64,000 nucleotides of DNA, from contig NC_134955.1 of the NCBI RefSeq assembly GCF_965638725.1, positions 70,964,732 through 71,028,731 on the forward strand, given 5' to 3'. Positions 60,130-64,000 of this stretch are shown piece after piece. Both the position numbers and the translations under genes were made by a program. Source of the stretch: Aptenodytes patagonicus. Lineage: Eukaryota > Chordata > Aves > Sphenisciformes > Spheniscidae. The stretch's first letter is position 1, and every line of letters begins with the position of its first letter. The notes below the pieces were generated by a model that did not search any database, was not told the DNA's origin, and saw nothing but the letters and a program-made list of their open reading frames with translations.

Positions 60130-61075
60130 CTTATTTTACATCCTCTATTGATATCAGATTCTCAAGTTCTTGTATTTCAGGTATCTTCGACAAATACCTG
60201 TGCCTTATCTAGAGGAGATGGCATTGGAATGGTGTTATTGGTGTTGCGAACCCAACATCGACTTGAAGTTCAGTCTGAAAAAGCACAAGCCATAGCTCTT
60301 CAGTCTGTGTGGGCAATTACCCCACATCAGGTTATCAAACCCAGAGTGATATTAGCTGAAGGAGCTGGAGCAATGGTGTATGTATTATTGGAAGGAGATG
60401 ATACTCCTGTTTTCCTCCCTTATCACAGCTTGGCTCATCGTGCTTTGTAGTCTTGTACTACAGGCACATGCCCTGGATACGTTTACGAGAGATCAACATG
60501 TAAATACTTGGATCTGGTTGGCCTCTACTATCACTAACTCATCTGCCTCTTGTATTGAGGGAGGATTAACAGCTGCCGATCTTTTGAGAACGTGTTTCCT
60601 TGGCGTGCCAACCCCAGTAGCTGTATTACAGAATTGTCCTATGCTAAATGCTTTTGATATTAATGTTTCTCATTGCTATTTTTTCTGAGTAGGTAACGGC
60701 TCTACGTCAAGGAACATTACAAAATTGATTGGCGGTGTACTATCTCCTTTGAGACCATAAACGCTGCTCCGATTTTGAAGGCATGTGTTGCTTCAACATA
60801 ACTGTTGAATCAGACAGTGTAGAGGACAACAGTCAGCATCTCCAGGACTTAATGCATCAAATGAAACAGTCTGCTGGTGGTGCCTGGCTGGCTGAGTGGT
60901 TTAATTCCCTGACAGGGTGGGTGGGACACCTGATTCAAAGAATTGTTGTAGAGATATGTTTATTCCTTTTTCTATATGTGTTTATTACGTGCCTCTGTAA
61001 ATTACCCTGCCCTACACCCTGCAAGCCCAAATGGACACCTCCAGCGTCGCCAGCCCCAGAGGAAGTGGTCCCTTG
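60130..61075 (+). other. Envelope-like segment of the provirus fossil
   Basis: The right part shows a transmembrane-subunit signature (CCFNITV followed by WLAEWFNSLTGWVGHLIQ) and a hydrophobic membrane-spanning stretch, typical of gammaretrovirus-like envelopes. Broken. Confidence 0.75.
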
Positions 61076-61089
61076 AGCGAGGGGGTGGA

Positions 61090-61546
61090 AAGTGGGAAAA
61101 TAACGGAAGATTGGCGAGGAGGATGGTAAACACGCTCAAGTGACTTGCAGCTGGGGTGTCGAAAAACACATATATCATACTAATTGTTGTTTAGCCTTGT
61201 GTGTTGGACAAATAGAACATCTGTGTTTAGATAACACGGGCCTGTGATAGACTTCGAGGCACCCTATCGAACGTGCTTGAGATTCCTGCCCTGCTGTGGG
61301 AAAGGTCAAAGCGCAGTGGTAAACTACGCCTGCGCGAATCCCTGACAAACAGGCGAAACCAGCAGGTTCGCTGATCCTCCAGCATGGACCGAGCTGCACG
61401 GTGCCCGCGTCCCTGCTTGTGTGCCTCTGCCCGGGTGCTGCTTCGGGGATCCCCCGGCTGGCGAGGTAACGAAAATAAATTTACTCTTTGCATTTCATCC
61501 GTGGTTTTGTGGTTGTTCCTGCGTCCTGCCTGTGCCAGCTCACACA
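61090..61546 (+). repeat. 3' LTR of the endogenous retrovirus
   Basis: Collinear with 56277-56731 and ending in the same CTCACACA; the next bases GATGT may be the target duplication. A purine-rich run with GAGGGGGTGG just before it fits a polypurine tract. Confidence 0.95.
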
Positions 61547-64000
61547 GATGTGTACGGATTAGTTATGCTCCTTGTGAGGCTTTGCCGTGAAGCCTCCAAA
61601 TTTCTCCAGGCACGCTCAGGGATTAACAGTCTCCATTGCCTCAGGCTTGGAAAAGTCATGTTGGTGATCTCACAGGATTAGCTGCGGAGATCTGGGGATT
61701 TAAGAAGTTTCCAAAAGGTATATAGGCTTGAGTGCTCACCCAAACCAAGCAAAACCCCTGGTAGTAAAATTTATTTGCACTTCATATTTAATATGATGGC
61801 TACCCAGGACTCTAGGCTCCTGCACATAATGAGTTTTGCAATTAAATTAAATCTTAGCTGCACTGAAGCCACGTTTCCTACTGGGAATTCGGCCAGCCAC
61901 CCATGCCCTTCCTCAAGGGCCCCCAAACCCAGTGCCTGCAGCCAGATCCAAGGACTTTGGTGGCCTTTCTTTGGGGTGGCGTGCTGGCAGCTGTGGCAAG
62001 GCTCCTGCCCAAATCTGACCCTGTGTCCTGTGTAAAAGTCTCTCAGATGCAGGCTCTGAGAGCGAGATGCTCCTGTCCTGCAAGAACGCTTGTCCTAGAC
62101 TCTGCTCCCATCAGGTTTTTGCAGTGATATCAGCTGGATGGTGGACATTTCTTTGAATCTATGGGATGAACGGGGAATGCTCAGAAACAGGGGTTGAAGG
62201 ACGGCTGGAAATGCTCGCTTTCTGCCATTTCTGACAATGTCACATGTGCAAGGCGATATGGGTTGTCCTTGAGGTAGGTCATCACTGCTTTTGCGCATGC
62301 AAGCTAAGGAACCATGAGTACAAGTGAAAACCTGAGTGCTTAAAAACCAGCTTGATGAGACTTGCTGCTTTGCAGGTGCTGAGCTCCTGCAGGTACATTT
62401 GCAGCTTCCCTGGTTGTTTGCAATGGTTTTATTCCTCATACAGCATCGTGTAGAGTCATCTGTGCCTGATCCCTCCCAGCTGTAAACAGGACAATATGCA
62501 TCGGTGATTTATCCTGCCTTTTCCTATTTTGGACCTCACCCTGTTGCATACAGAGACACGGCTCTGTTCGGTGGGTCCGGTGATTTTGCCTCTCAAAAGC
62601 AGCGTTCTCACTGACTTTGAAATGATCCCCCCCTTTTCCCTTCCTCTTCAATCACGGCTCAGGCATAACTCAGTGAGATCAATAGTTACGGTCATGAAAA
62701 TGAGAGAAGGATGGATCCTCTGTGTGCATCACAGAGAGAAATGCTGCATTTGCTCTATTTCCTGCAGCTCAGCTTCGAGCCCAGGTGTCCATCTTAAGAG
62801 ACAGTGCCGCGTACTTCAGCCTTTCTCCGCAAGAAAGCTGCTCTGACACTGGCTCCATCACAGCCGTTGGCAGTCTGAGCCGGTAAATTTATCGGTCCCC
62901 AAACGCGTCGCAGCGCCCATCCTCATGCACCTTTCTTCTCTATCTGTTGGATAATGCAGAAGACCAGGTATGCTCCAGCAGCACCCTCCCCTGAACAAAC
63001 CCTCCTGCCAGACCCCCATCCTCTGACAGCCTTTAGCTCCTGATTACGGGGCAATCTCACGGAGCCGTGTGCGGGAGGAACAGCTCTCCGGGTGTAACCA
63101 GCGCCTGCTTGTCCCCAGGCTGGGTGGTGGATCGGTGGCGTACAGCGTTCTGCACACCGTGAAATTCAGCCCCGAGCCACAGCTGGAGCTGCAGCCAGAG
63201 TACATAAATCTGCAAAGCGCCTCATCGGTCAGTGTCTCGTACCAGGGTCTCGAGCTGCTCCTCCCTGCGGCGGACGATCTTACCAGCAGAAACATCCAGC
63301 TCAGCAGGTGGCTAATTACCACCATCAAAACTTTGTATGTAGTTTGCTCAGGGGTAAGTTCTTGTCAGGGCATGAGAAATACAGTTCTGAAACAAAACTC
63401 AAAGTATCCATAACTTCTCTGAGCGAAGGCACACGAGGGAGATAGGAATCGTTTAGGAGCCAAGAGCGGGATGGATGGTGACCACCTCAGGATCAGTCCA
63501 CGAGCGACGCGGCCAGGATGCGCCGAGGTGAGCCACCACTTGCTGCAGTCCTATCAATCTGCTCGGTGCAAAGTACCAAATACCGAGATGACCAGGTACC
63601 TGAGCGTGGGAGCTGGTTTGATACCTGCAGCCCCTCATTCTCATGCTCTCCTTGCTCCCGAAGGAGTTACCCACCTGCCAAAGGCACTGGAGTAATTCTC
63701 CTTGTTAGAATAAAATATGAGGATCACAGCCAGGCGCTCAGTTAATGCTAAAATCACAGGGAGAGGAGAGTGGCCACTTTGGTCCTCACTGACCTTGAAA
63801 GCCAAGCTGGCGAATACAACCTTCCATTTCTTATTGCTCTCCAGGATTAGCGGGATGAGGTCAGCCTGTAACACTAATTCACTTTGCTCTTAACTCATTT
63901 CATTACATTACAGGAGAGCATCGCACTCGGCAAGTGTAATCTTCAATGCTATTCTCCTCTTGTCTTTGCTTTTGTCATAAATTAAATAAGCTACTGTCAT
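61547..64000. other. Gene-poor sequence to the window end
   Basis: No gene, RNA or repeat recognised. The last ~120 bases (about 63880-64000) are AT-rich and unique and could belong to a conserved element that continues beyond the window. Confidence 0.45.

Larger units (their letters stand above)
56277..61546 (+). mobile_element. Endogenous retrovirus, two LTRs, serine-tRNA-type primer site; broken
   Basis: A proviral fossil of ~5.3 kb. It has direct LTRs (56277-56731 and 61090-61546) and a primer binding site at 56733-56750 that matches the 3' end of tRNA-Ser at 17 of 18 positions. Between them lie gag-like (~56.8-58.65 kb, with a coiled-coil segment near 57.64-57.81), protease/RT-like (~58.7-59.4), integrase-like (~59.4-59.9) and envelope-like (~60.1-61.08) sequence. 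The flanks show a possible 4-5-base target duplication (GATGG/GATGT). The LTRs differ by about 15 substitutions by eye (~3%), suggesting insertion some millions of years ago. It is clearly broken, with at least ten breaks and incomplete pol. LTR pieces of a second family lie inside it. Confidence 0.93.

Overview
This is vertebrate nuclear DNA, almost certainly from a bird and probably a neoavian. The evidence is intron-split genes with GT-AG splice sites, three CR1 LINE tails and no Alu or L1 sequence, very GC-rich CpG-island first exons, and endogenous retrovirus LTRs of types I associate with bird genomes. The gene order POLE2 > DNAAF2 > < MGAT2 < LRR1 < RN7SL RPS29 > matches the human 14q21 block read in reverse. 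The species cannot be fixed from the window alone.

Layout. 0.1-5.2 kb: the last seven coding exons of POLE2 (+), a replicative DNA polymerase epsilon subunit. 6.4-21.3 kb: DNAAF2/kintoun (+), three coding exons, with a promoter made of three ~50-bp tandem units, each carrying a YY1-like site and an RFX X-box. 24.0-25.3 kb: intronless MGAT2 (-), with a polyglutamine run in its stem, a GC-repeat 5' region and a perfect 70-bp palindrome. 25.8-26.6 kb: a degenerate AT-rich minisatellite containing a CR1 tail. 26.6-30.9 kb: no gene seen. 31.1-39.4 kb: LRR1 (-), four coding exons, complete. 39.4-42.0 kb: CpG-rich spacer with CTCF-like motifs, a CR1 copy, a C28 tract and a 21-bp repeat. 42.0-43.1 kb: the 7SL signal recognition particle RNA gene (-) and RPS29 (+), divergent from a shared ~200-bp promoter. 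43.1-64 kb: apparently non-coding, with a CR1 tail at 44.3 kb and a broken endogenous retrovirus at 56.3-61.5 kb (455-457-bp LTRs, serine-tRNA-type primer site) that contains LTR pieces of a second retroviral family.

The genes are housekeeping or ciliary: DNA replication and replisome unloading (POLE2, LRR1), axonemal dynein pre-assembly (DNAAF2), Golgi N-glycan branching (MGAT2), protein targeting (7SL) and translation (RPS29). I found no wholly new system. The observations most worth following are the triplicated X-box promoter, the Pol III/Pol II divergent promoter, the palindrome next to MGAT2, the CTCF-like cluster at the edge of the gene-poor region, and the mosaic make-up of the retrovirus.
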